Shown in pieces: positions 5,686-6,464 of a stretch of DNA of 6,464 nt. Positions within the stretch are counted from its first letter, which is position 1, and each line of letters starts with the position of its first letter. The position numbers and the translations under genes were made by a program. Source of the DNA: Acidobacteriota bacterium. GTDB taxonomy: Bacteria; Acidobacteriota; Terriglobia; UBA7540. The DNA lies in contig JAJYHU010000183.1 in the NCBI GenBank assembly GCA_021784615.1, positions 1 through 6,464 on the forward strand. Reading direction: 5' to 3'. The notes beneath the pieces were generated by a model, which saw nothing but the letters and a program-made list of their open reading frames with translations, was not told where the DNA came from and made no database searches.

Positions 5686-6464
5686 ATGAGGTCTCTCACC
5701 TCCCTTTGCATGTTGATAGGAACCGTTTTCCTTGCGAGCGCAAGCCTGGCGGCGCAGCAGCACGCAACCTTTATCGACCTTGCATCGCAGCCCAAATGGC
5801 AGATCGAAAGCTCTCACCCCGTCAGCCTGAATGATGTGCGCCAGTGGGGCGGCGAGCCGACCGTGGACCGCGAATACGGTGTGAAAACCGTTGAAATTCG
5901 GACGTACCAGGAAGGGAAGACGACAGCTCAAGCCGTTGTCGAAGAAACACCTGATCCCTCATCGGCGTATGGGCTCCTCACTTTTTACCAGAACGAAAGC
6001 ATGACTCCGGCAAAAGGGATGAAGCTGGCCATGATAGCTCCGAAACAGGGCTATCTGGCAAGGGGCACGGCGTTTGTCCGCGTCCTACGGCCCGCCAAGA
6101 TGTCGGACGAAGATTTCCGCGCGCTGCTGCTGGCCATCGGCGGGGAATCTCCTTCAGAGCAGGCACTGGCGCTGCTTCCTCCTCCGCTACCGGTCAAAAA
6201 CCTTATTCCCGGCTCGGAGAAATATGTCCTGGGGCCCATCGCAGCCCACCGCGCCCTGCCTTTTTTCCGGACTGACCTAGTAGGATTTCAGCAAGGTGCC
6301 GAACTCCAATCGGCGGTGTACCAGATCAGTGGACAACAGATAAATTTTTTCCTCATCAGTTACCCGACTCTGCAAATTGCCAACTTGCGGTATCGCGCCT
6401 TGACGCATCTCCTCGGCATGAACCAAGGGAGCGGCACCGGCAGCCTTTACGGGAAACTAAAAGG
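5686..6464 (+). CDS. Secreted DUF6599-family protein (3'-partial)
   Basis: The frame opens at ATG 5686 and stays open to the window end, giving 259 visible residues with the C-terminus missing. The start is supported by a signal peptide: MRSLTSLC, a hydrophobic core to about residue 18, and a cleavage region ASLAA (19-23). The mature part resembles DUF6599, an uncharacterised family I know mainly from acidobacteria. Family-like stretches are a tryptophan-containing N-terminal segment (QPKW, 35-38, and QWGG, 53-56), the motif SSAYGLLTFYQNES (92-105), NLIPGSEKYVLGP (172-184), and LISYPTLQIANLR (223-235). No catalytic motif is visible and no function is known. It follows the amidase by 76 nt on the same strand but may have its own promoter, so a shared role in the envelope is only a guess. 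Confidence 0.8.
   Translation, partial: MRSLTSLCMLIGTVFLASASLAAQQHATFIDLASQPKWQIESSHPVSLNDVRQWGGEPTVDREYGVKTVEIRTYQEGKTTAQAVVEETPDPSSAYGLLTFYQNESMTPAKGMKLAMIAPKQGYLARGTAFVRVLRPAKMSDEDFRALLLAIGGESPSEQALALLPPPLPVKNLIPGSEKYVLGPIAAHRALPFFRTDLVGFQQGAELQSAVYQISGQQINFFLISYPTLQIANLRYRALTHLLGMNQGSGTGSLYGKLK

Overview
The window looks like chromosomal DNA from a bacterium of the phylum Acidobacteriota or a close relative. The reasons are a GC-rich composition with many G/C third positions, a protein of the DUF6599 type (known mainly from acidobacteria), and a TPR-like + AMIN + Amidase_3 amidase of a build common there. This assignment rests on recognised families, not on a search. All supported genes lie on the + strand. 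I see no mobile element, CRISPR array, tRNA or rRNA.

Layout: (1) 1-2717, most of alaS (alanyl-tRNA synthetase), missing about 34 N-terminal residues at the window edge and carrying about 50 extra residues in the linker before the conserved DTFG motif. (2) 2718-2993, a regulatory intergenic region. It holds a weak terminator-like hairpin, a good sigma70-type promoter (TTGTTT-18-TATAAT) with a perfect 7-bp-arm palindrome over its -35/spacer, and then a leader of about 157 nt. The leader can form several stems and a possible pseudoknot, and it ends in a 16-bp hairpin that buries the Shine-Dalgarno sequence of the next gene. (3) 2994-3683, a secreted SLT-type lytic transglycosylase. (4) 3768-5609, a secreted N-acetylmuramoyl-L-alanine amidase with TPR-like, AMIN and zinc Amidase_3 regions. 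(5) 5686-6464, a secreted DUF6599-family protein running off the end; it has an extended -10 hexamer just upstream of its ATG and no Shine-Dalgarno, so it may be transcribed leaderless.

How they work together: alaS is a housekeeping gene and probably a separate unit. The transglycosylase cuts peptidoglycan glycan strands and the amidase removes stem peptides, so the pair forms a periplasmic wall-remodelling module, probably co-transcribed (84 nt apart, no clear promoter between). The most interesting part is the leader of this module. It combines a candidate operator, a multi-stem RNA with competing pairings, and an SD-occluding hairpin, which is the organisation expected of a translational riboswitch or another RNA switch controlling cell-wall hydrolases. 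I could not match it confidently to a known riboswitch class.
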